In this document: piece after piece, positions 44,689-56,995 of the stretch
How the letters are laid out: every line of letters begins with the position of its first letter
Position numbering within the stretch: the first letter of the stretch is position 1
Origin: Persicaria tinctoria
Taxonomy: Eukaryota > Streptophyta > Magnoliopsida > Caryophyllales > Polygonaceae
Direction of reading: 5' to 3'
Length of the DNA stretch: 64,000 nucleotides
NCBI GenBank assembly: GCA_037127255.1
Contig: JBANSL010000010.1
Coordinates: 28,538,620 to 28,602,619, forward strand
Program-made: the position numbers and the translations under genes
The notes under the pieces: generated by a model
Database searches by the model: none
Told to the model about the DNA's origin: nothing
The model's input: the letters and a program-made list of their open reading frames with translations, nothing else

Positions 44689-47158
44689 TCAATCTTTGCT
44701 AGAATCCCTTTTCGGCAGAAGAAAGCTTTGCATTAGATAGTTTGTTTTTGAGCTGAGATTAGCCTTGATTAAAGCCACTCTGCCTGCTTGAGAGATTGAT
44801 CCAGATTTCCATTTTGGGAGTTGCTTCTTGAGGTTCTGGATTGCGTCTTCAAACACTTCGTTTTTAACTCGACCATTAACTATGGGGATTCCTAAGTATT
44901 TTTCCATACCTCTAGCTATGGAGATGTTCATTTGTTGCGCCAGATTAAGTGCTTTGGTCCGGTTTATATTTTTTGAGAATTGAATTGAGCTTTTCTGATA
45001 GTTTATAGTTAGCCCTGATCTATTAGAAAATTGGTTAAGGATGTTCTTGATAGTGTCGAGGCTTTTATAGGATGCCTTTGCAAAGATTATCGTATCATCC
45101 GCAAAGGTTATGAGTGGAATCGGGTCACTAGAAGGTGTTATTTTGATCCCAACGAAAGCATCATCCTGTTGGGACTCTATTTGGAGCCCTCTAGCCAAGT
45201 TTTCCATGACTATAATGAATATGTACGGGGCTAGCGGGTCACCCTGCCTGAGCCCTCTTTCAGGTTTAAATGTTTTACCAGGATTATTATTAACAAGGAC
45301 AGAGAATGTTGCTGATGTTATGCATTTCATCACCCAATTGATCCACTGGGGATGAAATCCTAGTTTAATGAGAGAAGCCTCAATGAATCTCCAACTAAGT
45401 TTATCATATGCCTTTTCCATGTCCAGTTTTAGTGCCACCCAACCAGATCTACCCTTATGTTTGTGGAATGAGTGGAAAATCTCATGCGCTATTAAGGTGT
45501 TGTCTTGAATAGATCTTCCTTGTACAAAAGCACCTTGAAAAGGATTAATAATATCCGGAAGGATAGGTTTAAGTCGGTTTGCTAGTATTTTTGTGATAAC
45601 TTTATAGATTGTGTTACAGAGACTTATAGGTCGATAGTGGTGGATGGTCATAGGGTTTTCTATTTTTGGTATAAGAGTTAGGAAAGTTTGATTTATTTCT
45701 AATAATATCGACCAAAAGTTTGATTTATTTCTATGTGCCAATATTTCGTGTAGAATTCTGGGGGAAAACCATCAGGTCCTGGTGATTTGTCTTCAACCAT
45801 GCTAAACATCGTCTCCTTAATTTCTTTAGTTGTTGGTTGTTTTATAAGGTCGACATTCTGTTCTTGAGAGATTTCTGGCTGCAGGAATGTTAGTTGACTA
45901 GGCTCTACCCTATACTTATTAGATGTTATAAAACGCTCCGTCATCTCATTGGTGATGTGATCTCTGATCTGAGATTTATCAGAGATAATCACACCATTTT
46001 TCGTTGTGAAGCTCGTAGTTACGCTACGGTTGTTTCTCACCTTAGCTATTGTTTGAAAGTATCTCGTGTTTTTGTCAGTTAGTTGGAGATGTCTAATTCT
46101 TGCCCTTTGTTTCCAAAATTGATGGCTGTAATTCAAAATATGTAGTCGTTTGTTCTCTAGTCTATTCAACTTGTTAACATCCTGTAAGGAGAGGGTACCC
46201 CATGGAAGCGCCTGTTGGAGCTCTTGAATTTTCTGATCGACCATCTGGAGTTGTTTGTCAAAGTTGTTTTTATTTGTTTTACACCAATTCTTGGTGTTTT
46301 GTTTGGGGAGTTTCTGTTTTTGCATTAGCTTAAAGCCAAATGAGCCCATCATCTTATTTTTCCACACATTTGTCACAATTTTCTCATAGCATGGATTAGA
46401 GGTCCATTCCATTTCAAATCTGAAGGGAGACCCTTTGTCAGAGGAGGGGGTACCCAAATTTATGGTAATTAGATAGTGGTCCGAAGAGGAGAAAGAGTGA
46501 TGCCGAGTAACCAAATTTCCAAATTTCGTATAAATGTCATGATGAGCTAGTATTCTATCAAGTCTCTCATAGGTGTTGTCAATCTTGTTTTGGTTTTTCC
46601 TCCAAGTGAAGGGAGAGCCTTGGAAGGGGATGGTGTGTAGATTTAGTTCGTTTTTCACATCCCTTAAACGTTTGAATCTGTTACTGGATGGTCTAGGGCC
46701 ACCCATTTTTTCATTGTCATTTTCTATGTCATTCATATCCCCAATACTCAAAATAGGGAGATTGTGTCGATTGGCCTTGGCGTATATTTCTTACCAGAAG
46801 TGTTTTTTAGCAGCTTCATTAGTTGGAGCATAGATTATGGTGAGTAATATTGTTAAGTTGTCAATGAGGAGTTTAATCATTACTAGTCTATCTGTTTTTT
46901 CTAGGATACAATTCTCCTCTATAAGTTTTTCATTTCTGCTTAGGATCCATATTCCTCCTTTAAGACCAATGGATGGAATGAATATTAGTTTATGGAAGCC
47001 AGCCTCACGAAGAAGCTGGTCCGAGGGGGGAGACATTGCTTTAGTTTCAAACACTGCCAGAATGCCTAACTTATTTTTTTATGTGGATGTGTTTCAGTTC
47101 TGGCCAAAGAGTTGGCCTCCTAGAACCTCTAATGTTCCAATAGCCTATATTAATCATT
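44689..47158 (-). pseudogene. LINE ORF2: APE endonuclease and reverse transcriptase
   Basis: ATG at 47158 (MINIGYWNIRG) starts the APE endonuclease. A shift in an A run at ~47070 precedes VFETKAMSPPS; then GGIWILSRN, TIIYAPTN, a break at ~46790, and FQGSPFTWRKN, ERLDRILA and SSSDHYLI. The RT starts at EDKSPGPDGFPPEFY. About 30 codons are then lost and a ~33-nt segment (GTTTGATTTATTTCT on +, 45688 and 45720) is duplicated. RT continues with HYRPISLCN, KLDMEKAYDK, GLRQGDPLAPY and the catalytic FADDTIIFA (~45090). The endonuclease nicks target DNA and the RT primes from it. Dead copy. Confidence 0.88.
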
Positions 47159-48705
47159 AATTATCATGTAAATCTTCCAGTTGAGAGGCTGTTTTGGGTG
47201 ATCTCTATGTTCTTCTGTATTAAAAGTGGATTTGTAGTTAGTTTCTTTTTCAGTAAGGCTTGTTAACTGAATTCTGTTGGCCCAGATCAACCAGCAGCTA
47301 ATCTTAAGATGGTTGAATAAGAAACCGTGTGTCAATATCTTTCCTGTATGTTGCAGCATCAAGGCTAATAGTACAAAGAGTATCAGCTTTGCTTTTACTT
47401 TCATAGTGCTTCCTATGAAGGATTCAGATTGATAAAGATTTGTGAATCCAAGTGTTGGAAGTAATGGTTGGTAGTAATGTTTTTTTTTTTGGATCACTAG
47501 CCACACAACCAGGAGGGTTGATGGGGATAGACCAAAGAGTTTGCAGGAAAGTAGAGTAAAGAAGGGGAGAAAGCATACCAAACATAGACCAGTCGACAGA
47601 GCCAAGCAGATCATAAGCAATACCATAAACAAGGGACAACAGCTTGCAAGAAGTCCCATTCCACTCATTGACAGCCCTCCAAGAGAGAAGAAGCAGAGCA
47701 AACCAGCAAGTACCAAACCAAAGAAAGATAAAAGCAGTAGGAGACACAATATAATAGTAAGCCTTGCCGTTAATAATGTTGTTTAAACTAGAAGGGAGTT
47801 CAGCATAATTAGAAAATGGATGAGATCTCCCATACAAAATAGCAATGCCAATGTTGCTTGCACTTCAATTACTGCTGTCATGATTGGGACATAGAACATT
47901 ATAAATCTTAAGAAACTTAGTACTAGAAGAGCTGTGATTATTTAGATTAAAAGTAGTAGTAGACATCCCATGACCAAACAGCTTCACATGTTGATCAATC
48001 ATCATCACATCTTCTTCTTCATAGGCTTCTTGTTAGCAGGGGATGATATTTCTGCCTGATCCTCTTCATCTCTTCTTTTCCCTGGATCATTCGGGTTCAT
48101 GTTGATGTCTTCATCTTGAGGCCACTATCCTCATCTTAAAATGTTAGTATTAAAAGTTTAATATCAAATCAAATGAGATGAATTTTAGTCCGTTGCTAGA
48201 TTCATAGTTAAAAATAGAAAAAAATAATTTGGCTAAATCATGCCTTAACACACTAAATGCTAACCAAGTCGTTGAAACGACTGAAATTGCTAACACTCTA
48301 ATAGTGTATGCAAAACAGATAAAATATATTTTAAAAAAAAATGTGCTGTGGGATTAAATAAAATAAGTTTATATTCTTTTAGATTTTTTTGCACAAAAAC
48401 AATTAGAGAATAGAGAAGCTAGAATTAGAAAAAGGAGAAATATATAGTTATGTCAGGCTATACATTTTTTTTATAAACTATCATTTTTTAAAATAATCGG
48501 GTGGGTTAACGGGTGGTTAAGCGGGTCGGATAATAGGTCGGGACCGTCGGGTAATGGATGAAAAACATATCACCCATCACCCAACCCGTCACCCGTTTCA
48601 CCCACCCATCAACCATCCATCACCCGGTTTTTTTCGGGTTTTCACCCGTATAATCGGGTCGGGTGAGTCGGTCACCCACGGGTGTTTTCTAGCCCTAATC
48701 ATATG

Positions 48706-49080
48706 TAAGTTGAGGGGGTGGAAAATTAAACAGAAAAAATCATCAATATTCTGATTGTGTAACTAGAATAAAAATAAAAATCGTGCATAATTTATTTCAC
48801 AATTTTTCAATATTTTAATATATTATACTAATTTGAAGTTTTTAGTTTTAATTATGGTATTAAGGTACGAAGTTTAACAAACGATAATTACAATAGAAGT
48901 ATATCAGTTTGGTAAATAATCTAGAAAATAATTTATACAAACGTTTATTACTTTTTACTTAGTGTTGAATTTGAGCTTATAATATATCAAATAATAAGTT
49001 TGCGTCGCAGACCATTTTTTTGGACCAAATTAAAAGACTGTCTACAGATTTATTTTATTGGTAAAAAGTTCATCTAGTAA
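48706..49080. other. AT-rich spacer right of hAT
   Basis: Nothing recognisable on either strand. Confidence 0.55.
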
Positions 49081-49327
49081 ACCGTAATCTCAGATCCGTT
49101 CCTCCTTGCCCCGCTCCTTTCCTCCTTCCTTTCCCCCGATTCTTCGCTCTGTAATCCAAATCTCGAAGGCGACAAAGAAATTGAGACAGAGAGAGGGGTC
49201 TAGATCGCGAGGGAGGAGTCTAGAGCTTGGTTCAGATCTGCGGGGGAGAGATCGAGCAATCATTGGTGGCCACCGACCTTCTCATCATCAGCTGCTCAAC
49301 TTCTCAGTGCTTCCGCAAGATGCCGGT

Positions 49328-49376
<49 letters not shown>

Positions 49377-49490
49377 GGGTGTATGGAAGAAAAGCAGTGG
49401 CAGCCACAAGAGGAGCAAGCCCTACCATCTAACAACGTTGTTGCAGTGGTCGACGACGAAGTAGATCGTGTAGAGCATTTCATTTAGTCT
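49081..49490 (+). other. C/T-rich leader-like segment with (CT) tract
   Basis: A locally G+C-rich stretch resembling a 5' UTR and first exon. An uninterrupted CT repeat (about 49331-49373) is followed by ATGGAAGAAAAGCAGTGG at 49383 and a short open frame ending at 49487. No domain is recognised; probably a gene fragment. Confidence 0.35.
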
Positions 49491-49739
49491 TATTCTTACA
49501 TTCAATGTAGATCGTCTAGAGCAATTCCAATAGATTACCTATTTTGAGGATTTTAGGCTTGTTTGGTATCCATTCCAGGAATCAAAACTAGGAATTGTAA
49601 TGGATATTCCCGATTTAAGTGTTTGGTATGATAGAAACATGGAACCATAATGATTCCCGGGAATCATCCATTTCCAATTTTGTAGCCCATTTCATTCCTA
49701 TCAAAATACTAGGTAATCCTCCATTCCCAAATTTTGTAG

Positions 49740-49741
<2 letters not shown>

Positions 49742-49803
<62 letters not shown>
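49742..49803. repeat. (ATT)n microsatellite
   Basis: About 20 ATT units; it is the landing site of the Stowaway element, and the repeat resumes at 50041. Confidence 0.95.
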
Positions 49804-49804
<1 letters not shown>

Positions 49805-50040
49805 TCCCTCCGTTTCCTTTTAATTGATTTTTTACTATTTATGCACGTTTTTTAAGGTATAAAAAACTATATGAAATAATATTTTTTTTAAATATTTTTT
49901 TCGATAATCTCATACTTATTGGTGATAAGTATAATATTATTAAAAAAATATTATTAAAATATTAATATTTAATATAGTTTTTATCATTATAAAACTACGT
50001 GCATGACTTGAAAAAGTCACTTAAAAGGAAACGGATGGAG
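49804..50040. mobile_element. Stowaway-type MITE (Tc1/Mariner)
   Basis: 237 bp. Terminal inverted repeats CTCCCTCCGTTTCCTTTTAA and the complement of TTAAAAGGAAACGGATGGAG, flanked by TA on both sides (49802-49803, 50041-50042). No coding capacity. Confidence 0.93.
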
Positions 50041-50089
50041 TATTATTATTATTATTATTATATTTTTTTATAGAACTCCAAATAGTATA

Positions 50090-52745
50090 GAAAACAAACA
50101 ATCAAATGTTTACAAGAAGTTAGCAGACAACCGAGAAACAAGCTGCGCACCAACCCCTTTAGCAATGGAAAAAAGAAACTCTGGTAAAAATATGAGCAGC
50201 TAGACGAGAACTAGAATATAAGGCTAAAGAAAAAGAGCGGATCCGTCCCAGCAGTGCAACAACATCCACATCCAGCTCACCAAAAGAAGAGAAAGAAAAA
50301 GGAAAAAACCCATAACCAGCAGTAGAGCACACATCCCGATACTTGGTGAACTTACGCCGCGCAGCGTCAAGTACACACCGTCCAGGAGCGAAGAAAGCCA
50401 AACAAGTCTAAGTGAGGGGGGATGAACCAGTGATATCCACACACATATCCCGGCCCCGATCCCGAGTAAAGAAGAATGTCAGCGGGCCTAAGGGGTCCGC
50501 CAAGACCGTCAACAACACCAATATCCTCCTCCTTTCCAGAGGGGATCCCAGCACAGAAGCAAATGTCGAAGAGGGTGTCACACACAAGATTATGCCGATG
50601 TTTGATCCCAACGGAACTCGAGCATGACACGGCATGATCCCCAAAAATATCACCTTCAAAAACCTGACCACGTGTAGAGCAGGGAAGACCATCCCAAAAT
50701 AAAGGGATACCTAAACGATAACAGAGCACAAACCTGTAAGTCCTACCATTCATGGTCTGACCGATCCCCAAAATAGGAACAGCTCTGAGCCAATCAGACG
50801 AATGGGGCCCATGCTGAGACCTCCACAACACCACCTATCGCAGGGTTAATGAAAAAACCAACCCAGAAGAGGCCACAACCCGGGCGAAGTACACATCTTT
50901 CAATTTCTTCATAAGTTTGGGGGCAGTGAACTCGTAAGAATCACGACTGAAATCAGAACCGGTAAGACCATTGAAGTCACACAGTGCAGGATCGAAAGAG
51001 GGCCCCTCACCCAAGGGCAGCCCAGCAAAGCGGAGGAGCGAGGACTGCAACCCAGAAGACTGCATGCGAGAGGCCAGAAAAGAATAATGCATGACGTCAC
51101 CAACAACATAAACACCAAGCCCACCGTACTGAAACGGAAGAGTAGCCAATCTCCACTGTCAATCACCAAACCCGGGTCCAGAAGCAGCCACAATACGCTT
51201 TAAACAGACACGAAGGGCACTGTCAAAAGTAGACTGAGCTGGGACAATGGCACCCGGCGGACAAGTACACAAGGTGAAGTAGAGTCTAGAGATACCCGAA
51301 CAAGCCCGAAAAAAAAACAACTCACTCTACGGATCCTCAAGTTTGGCAACAAGACCCATAAGCTCAACGGTCTTGGCCACCCGAGTCGCAACAATAGGGC
51401 GGATACCACCCCCTGGTTTGACCAAGGGAGTAAGAGGGGCACTAGCAACATACTCCCCGAGAGCAGACAGACACCGGCCCTCCAAGAAGATGTTCACCAC
51501 CCCTGTAATGAAAACAAGAAGCTCAGCAGAAACAGAAACTGCCGCACAACTAAAACAATCCAACAGATGTTGGGCCCTGAGCCCATCCCTACCACAAGAA
51601 GTACCACGCGGTAAACTCCTAATGGAATCCAAAACAATGGGCGGGAAAGCAATAATAAAAGGTTGAGGGGCAAAACCACAAGGCAAAACAGGGAGGGGGG
51701 GCATCAGGGTGCTTGTCCCAAAGCGCAATCAAAGTAGAAGTAGAGTAAGGAGCAACACCGAAAGAAGAGAGAACCCGCATAGCAGCAGTGAAATGTCCAT
51801 AAAAAATCTTCTTACGGCATTGACGGAGGTTGAGCTCCGGTGTGTGAGGTTCATCATCATCCCCAACACCCTCGCTGAATGACACAGGCGTTGCCTTCAA
51901 GGCAGCCCCAAGCAACCCAATGTCACCCCCGGAGTGCTCCAATCAACAAGAGCACTGGCAATCGACTCCTCCTGGCGAGTACGTCGAACACCCGATCGAC
52001 GATCGCTACTACTCCGTGGTACAAAAGCACGCAAAACACAGATGGGCATAGCCAGAAACCGAACCCAACCATCAATGTCATCAAGGGTGACAATAACACA
52101 GTCAAGCACCCCTTTAAGAGCCCGAGCAAAACCAAGACGACAACGTGGCGGTACGGACTTAACTGTACGTAGTCCCCTGACCAAAAGACGATCAAAAGTA
52201 CTCGAATCCCATCCAAAATCAACCCGCGCGGCCCCACTATCAGAAGAATCCACACGTGCAACATTTAAACGTGGAGCACTCCCATTTAGCGAAACAGGGG
52301 ACAACAAAACAGAACCTGACGCAGGCATAGTAGGCGGCAAAACAGGGCAGTTAATATTGAAAATGAAAAACAGAGCATTACCATCATCATCGTTCGGTGG
52401 GGAAACAACAACTCCATCGGGATGACGACATGGAGAACGTAATGTGTGAAGGGAACAACAAACACCACATAACCACACGTTCAACCTTCGTAAAGTAGCC
52501 TCATCAGCGCATAGACGGCCGGAGAAGACGACATAAGTGAACAAGTATCAACGACGGCGATGACGGAACCATGCCTATCCTTGAAATGACGCAAGAAGGC
52601 AGTTCTGACAAGTCCACGGCCACCACCGTTGGGGCAATTATGGAGGCTAACAAAAGGGCAAAGAAAACGTTCCTTAGGAACCGGCATGGCAGCAAATCAA
52701 GCCAGACGAACCCGAATTCTACTGAAAAAAAAAAACACAACAGTG
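50090..52745 (-). pseudogene. Decayed reverse-transcriptase element with C2H2-like N-terminus and RLE-like C-terminus
   Basis: Read on minus, frames shift repeatedly. N-terminus (52687-52481): RFLCPFVSLHNCPNG..FLRHFKDRH, zinc-finger-like. Middle: ELNLRQCRKKIFYGHFTAA, then RT start SLPRGTSCGRDGLRAQHLLD and PLVKPGGGIRPI (51650-51400). The RT palm with YADD is missing, so a large internal deletion is likely. Then SGPGFGDWQWR-type and LPFQYGGLGVYV, APKLMKKLKDVYF, LGIGQTMNGRTYRFVLCYRL. C-terminus (50834-50367): C..GDIFGDHAVSC, KHRHNLV and RPADILLY, matching a CCHC plus PD-(D/E)xK pattern of restriction-like endonuclease retroelements. The 3' end runs into (TAA)n. Family unnamed by me. Confidence 0.65.
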
Positions 52746-52809
52746 CAATCAAGGGGCTAGGGTTCTGATTTTTGAAACTCAGTAGTTGGGGCAAATTGAT
52801 GGTGTAGGG

Positions 52810-52812
<3 letters not shown>

Positions 52813-52863
<51 letters not shown>
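52813..52863. repeat. (TTA)n microsatellite
   Basis: About 16 TTA units, followed by a degenerate ATT/TAT-rich tract to 53200. Confidence 0.95.
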
Positions 52864-52866
<3 letters not shown>

Positions 52867-53202
52867 TTATACTTATATTATTATTACCATCAATACTTTA
52901 TTATTTAATATATATTATATTATATTTTTATTTTTAATAATAATAATAATATATTTCTATTAATATTATTATTTTTATCAGTATTTTATTATTTCACACA
53001 CACACATATATATTAGTTTTATGTTATTATTATTAATAATTATGCTATATTATATTTATAATTATATTATTATTATTATTATTACTATTATTATATTGCT
53101 ATTACTAGTATTACTTTGTCACTATTTTGTTATCTAATATATATTTTATTTTAATTGTTAATTTTTAATAACAATAATAATATTTATCACTATTTTATTT
53201 AT

Positions 53203-53453
<251 letters not shown>

Positions 53454-53575
53454 AGGAATGATTCATTCCGACAACATACCAAACAACCAGCTCCAGACTC
53501 CAGTAATGGGTCATTATGATTTTTTGATTCCATTCCGATTCCGATTCCAGCACTCATACCAAAAGGGGAGTTTTT

Positions 53576-53960
53576 AGAGAATTTTAAAGCGTTTTTTGGC
53601 CCAACAGATTCCCCATCACATTCTCCAAAATGGAGAAGGAACAAAAAAAAAAATAGAGAGGTTTATCTAAATTTGTATCATTCTTCAAAGCTAAATGTTT
53701 CTCCAAATTTTCGAAATGGAGAAACTGTTGGAGTTGAAGTAAAAAAATAATTTAAAAAGTATGTATTTTGTTTTCCCATTGTTGATAAATTTTGGAGAAA
53801 CTATTGGAGATATATGGTCTTATTGAATTTTTTTTATCATTACTACAAATATAGAGAATTATTTTCATTTCTCCTCTTATATCTCTATTTCATAGAATGT
53901 GATAGAGGAGTTGTTTGTTGTTGGGTGAAAAAAAACCTTACTTTCCCCCAAATTTTCTAC
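53576..53960. other. AT-rich region, possibly including the 5' LTR of copia C
   Basis: No gene. The LTR belonging to the primer site at 54219 must end at ~54218 (TTCTAGCA) but I cannot locate its start. Confidence 0.4.
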
Positions 53961-54218
53961 TATGAAAAATAGAGATTATATAAGAGAATGGGGTAGTAGA
54001 GTATGGGCTAAGACCAAATTATTCAGTAGCATTCTAGGCCCATTGATGTATTCAATTCTATTCCTTTTGTATAGGAAACAGACAAAATCTGATGGTAGTC
54101 TTTCTCTTAACTTCTGTCTACAAAAACCATGTATTGCAACCGTCTTTGGTAATGAATTTAAACACCAAAATCTGCAGAGCATCAAGCTCTTTACTCTCCA
54201 ACCTTATCTTCTAGCATG

Positions 54219-54522
54219 GTATCAGAGCCCTAGAGGACTAAACGTCCAAAAACACCACCAAAGATCAACAATGGCTGATCCTCTTTCTCCTTCTTCTTCA
54301 CCAGTAACCCCCAATCCCTCTGCATCTACCATACAACCAGCTCCCCTCATTTCTGGCTTTTCTGCTCTACCCGCCTTTTCAAGTTTCATTCCCATTAAAC
54401 TCAAAGAATCCAACTTTATCACTTGGAAGACTCAAGTGCGCCCTTACCTGGGTTCTTAGGGACTGCTTCGGTTTGTTGATGGAAGTCACCCTCGACCCTC
54501 ACCGATGAACCCAGATGGCACT
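54219..54522 (+). pseudogene. Copia C: primer site and gag N-terminus, truncated
   Basis: TGGTATCAGAGCC at 54219 is a tRNA-Met primer site. The ATG at 54271 opens a Ser/Pro-rich gag start (MADPLSPSSSPVTP) leading to IPIKLKESNFITWKTQVRPYL, the conserved copia gag motif. It stops at TAG 54457-54459 (LGS*), and the homologous frame continues (LRFVDGSHPRP..NPDGT) until it is cut at 54522 by an LTR on the opposite strand. The rest is not in the window. Confidence 0.8.
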
Positions 54523-55900
54523 TGTAACGACCCATAATTATGATTTCCGGTTTACGTTTCAAGGGATAAAACCCCTTGTTCGGATCTTGCAATTCAGGTA
54601 CGGGTCGAGGTTTCAAACTCATTTTTAAGGTCAGTAATAAAGAGGGATTTCAAACCCTGAAAGTATCGTAGGGTCGTTGGGTACCCTTAACCTGTCCTAT
54701 GGGCTATGTCGCGAAAATCAATTCAAACGGAAGTAAGATGAAAACAAAATTAAGATACAAGGTGCCACGATAGAGTCGGGTCAAAACCAAATCATAAGTG
54801 GGTGATTACCATTTATAACGAGTTAGTGAATTAGCTAGGTTCTTCGATTCGCAAAAAGGGAACCCCGTCATATAGACATCGAGCACTCAAAATCTGCAGA
54901 AAATACCTTTAAAAGAAGAACGGGGAAAGGAGTCAGATCGAGCCACTCATGCGGGACCGGCAGTCCTCGCTGAGGCCACATAGTATGTGCTATGCCTAAT
55001 AAAGATGCTCTAATGCAGTACGAAGGTTAAACACACTAGCATGCTCCTGGTTGTAATAATAAGCAGAAATACTGTAAAGGGCACAAGACAATACCAAAAG
55101 GCATATCCCCTGATATGTGCCCACTCTTGGGCATATATGTCCGTACCTCGCTCCGAAGCAGCCCAGGTAGGACGCTCGGTCGGTGTCGTAGCCTATCTTT
55201 CCGTACCTCACTCCGAAGCAGCCTAGGTAGGACGCTCCGTCACCGCCGCAGCCAGATCATATATAAGACTCGACTAGGACCGAAATGATATGAAACACGA
55301 ATGTCCCAATGACCCTAGCAACGACTCTAAAGACTCAGATAACGACCGTTCTCTTTTCAAACGCATAAAGTAAGCAGATGCTCATCCAATTAGTGCAACC
55401 TACACAGGATACTACATGTTCATGCTTTTATGCATATACAACACCTAACATAAAATGCAACAACATGCATGAATGTCCAACCTGAGTAAGCCCCCTAGGG
55501 AACTTACCTGAAGATGCAGAACAACAAGATAATACAAGCAAGGGCCCAATGCAAGTCCAAAGCAATCCAAAAGCAATACACACCTATCATCAAGCCATTT
55601 CCATAAGCCACCGGACCAACATTCATACACACGAAACTCAAGTTCTCAACATCTTCAAAACAAATCGATGGTAAAACCATTTTCAAACTCCCTTCTCAAA
55701 ACCACATCATTAAACCAAGACAAACATTAAACATTTAAACCTTAAAACCAATACCTCAAAATCATATTATAAAATTTATTCCAGCATTTTGGTTTCAACA
55801 CATCAAATCCTTTAAGAATCATTTTCGGACGACTTAAAACCTTTTCCAAATAATTTAACAACAATGCTTATCTAAACTAAACATTAAAATCAATCCATCT
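54523..55900 (-). repeat. LARD-family LTR, 3' part, cut by SIRE element
   Basis: TGTAACGACCCATAATTATG is the reverse complement of the LARD LTR end, and homology to 5601 back to about 4150 continues to ~55900. It is clearly more diverged than the two LTRs of the LARD above. It has an extra ~60-bp tandem pair (CCGTACCTCGCTCCGAAGCA at 55141 and its near copy at 55201). No primer site lies at its left, so it is probably a solo or truncated LTR. Confidence 0.88.
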
Positions 55901-55987
55901 TGATAACTCCCTCCCTTGATGAAAATTGGAATAAGTTTCAAAGGCCTTGACAGTATGTCTGTGTCAAAGGTATTGGAGCTTTAACAG

Positions 55988-56933
55988 TGTTGATGAAATC
56001 CAAAACCTACTCTATATGATATATTATTCGAATATTATTTAATATTATTATATACTTCCATTATATTATTATATATGTAACTAACCTTTCAGGAAGTATT
56101 TTCGAATTATTTTCTTCCTTGTGATACGTGTTGAGAAGATTCAAAATCGGAAAGATTGTGGCTTCGAAGTTTCCAAAGATAGAAGATCCAGCTCAAGCCA
56201 TGATCTCGACTAGCCATTGGAGAAGATCCTTGGCACCGATTTGTCTCAATATATAGAGAAGGAAGATGAAGACAGAAGATACACATTCATTGAACACGAG
56301 CTTTCATACACTCCAAGCCTTCAAGAGAAATCTGTCTTCGTGTGCTCTCTGCTTGTCCTAAGAGTCTGTTATTTCATTTCAAATCATTTGAGAATTACAC
56401 AGTGAGCTTATAGGATATATTCATTCATAGTGTTATACTCGAGAGTTTGTAACTCAGGAAGTGAACACTAGGCTTTTGATTCTCGAGAGTAAGAGGATTG
56501 TACTAGATAGCTGAGAGAGGTGGGGCTCTTCTAGATTGGTCTAGGACTCCAAGGGAACGTGAGTTGACTAGATTGCAATTGTATAGGAGAGAGGCTTCTC
56601 GGTGAGCTATTAGGATCCTAAGCTTTGTGAATCAATAAAGCCGGTTGAATCCTAGGGTTGTGGAAGAAACCTAGGCGGGGACGTAGGCCAAGTTCGTGTC
56701 GAACCTCGTAAACAACTCATCGAGTTCTTTACTTTATTGCTTTACCTTATTTCCGCACTTGGTTCGATTATTTAACTTTGTGATTCAAGTTTTCAGAGAA
56801 AAGACTATGTCTAGTCTCAAAGGGTTTTGCACGAGCTTCAAAAGTCTTGAGACTATCTGCGAAAAACCGGCATACTCTATTCAACCCCCCTTCTAGAGTA
56901 TTTCTATATTACTTAGTTTTACATTATCGAACA
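55988..56933 (+). repeat. 5' LTR of SIRE element
   Basis: The right edge is set by the primer site six bases later; the left edge is uncertain (55901 or 55988). The 3' LTR is outside the window. Confidence 0.6.
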
Positions 56934-56995
56934 TTCAATTGGTATCAGAGCTTTACTCACTGTTTTTGATCTAACAATCTTGTGAGTTTTCGATC

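Larger units (their letters stand above)
43057..48140 (-). mobile_element. L1-type LINE, minus strand, inserted in hAT
   Basis: The 3' end is the T run at ~43057-43080 (poly-A on minus). Going 5' on minus: RNase H and zf-RVT (43109-44230), RT thumb fragment (44224-44418), RT (44689-45741), endonuclease (45743-47158), a spacer with unexplained hydrophobic frames (47424-47837), and the C-terminal tail of ORF1 (about 48130-48004, GKRRDEEDQAEISSP..KKPMKKKM stop). ORF1 is otherwise missing, so the copy is 5'-truncated near 48140. Target duplications are not clear. Confidence 0.88.
42801..48697. mobile_element. Non-autonomous hAT element, split by a LINE
   Basis: The left end is TAGGGGTGTGAAAATGGGTC; the right end reads ...ACCCACGGGTGTTTTCTAGCCCTA. 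Both end regions (42801-42950, 48490-48697) are packed with GGGTCGGGT / ACCCGACCC words in opposite orientation. A perfect 8-bp duplication ATCATATG (42793-42800, 48698-48705) proves hAT-type insertion. No hAT transposase is present. The original element was probably about 0.8 kb before the LINE entered. Confidence 0.9.

Noticed and set aside
47541..47786. Basic Lys-rich plus-strand frame
   Set aside because: Antisense of LINE 5' sequence; composition only, no domain or start context.
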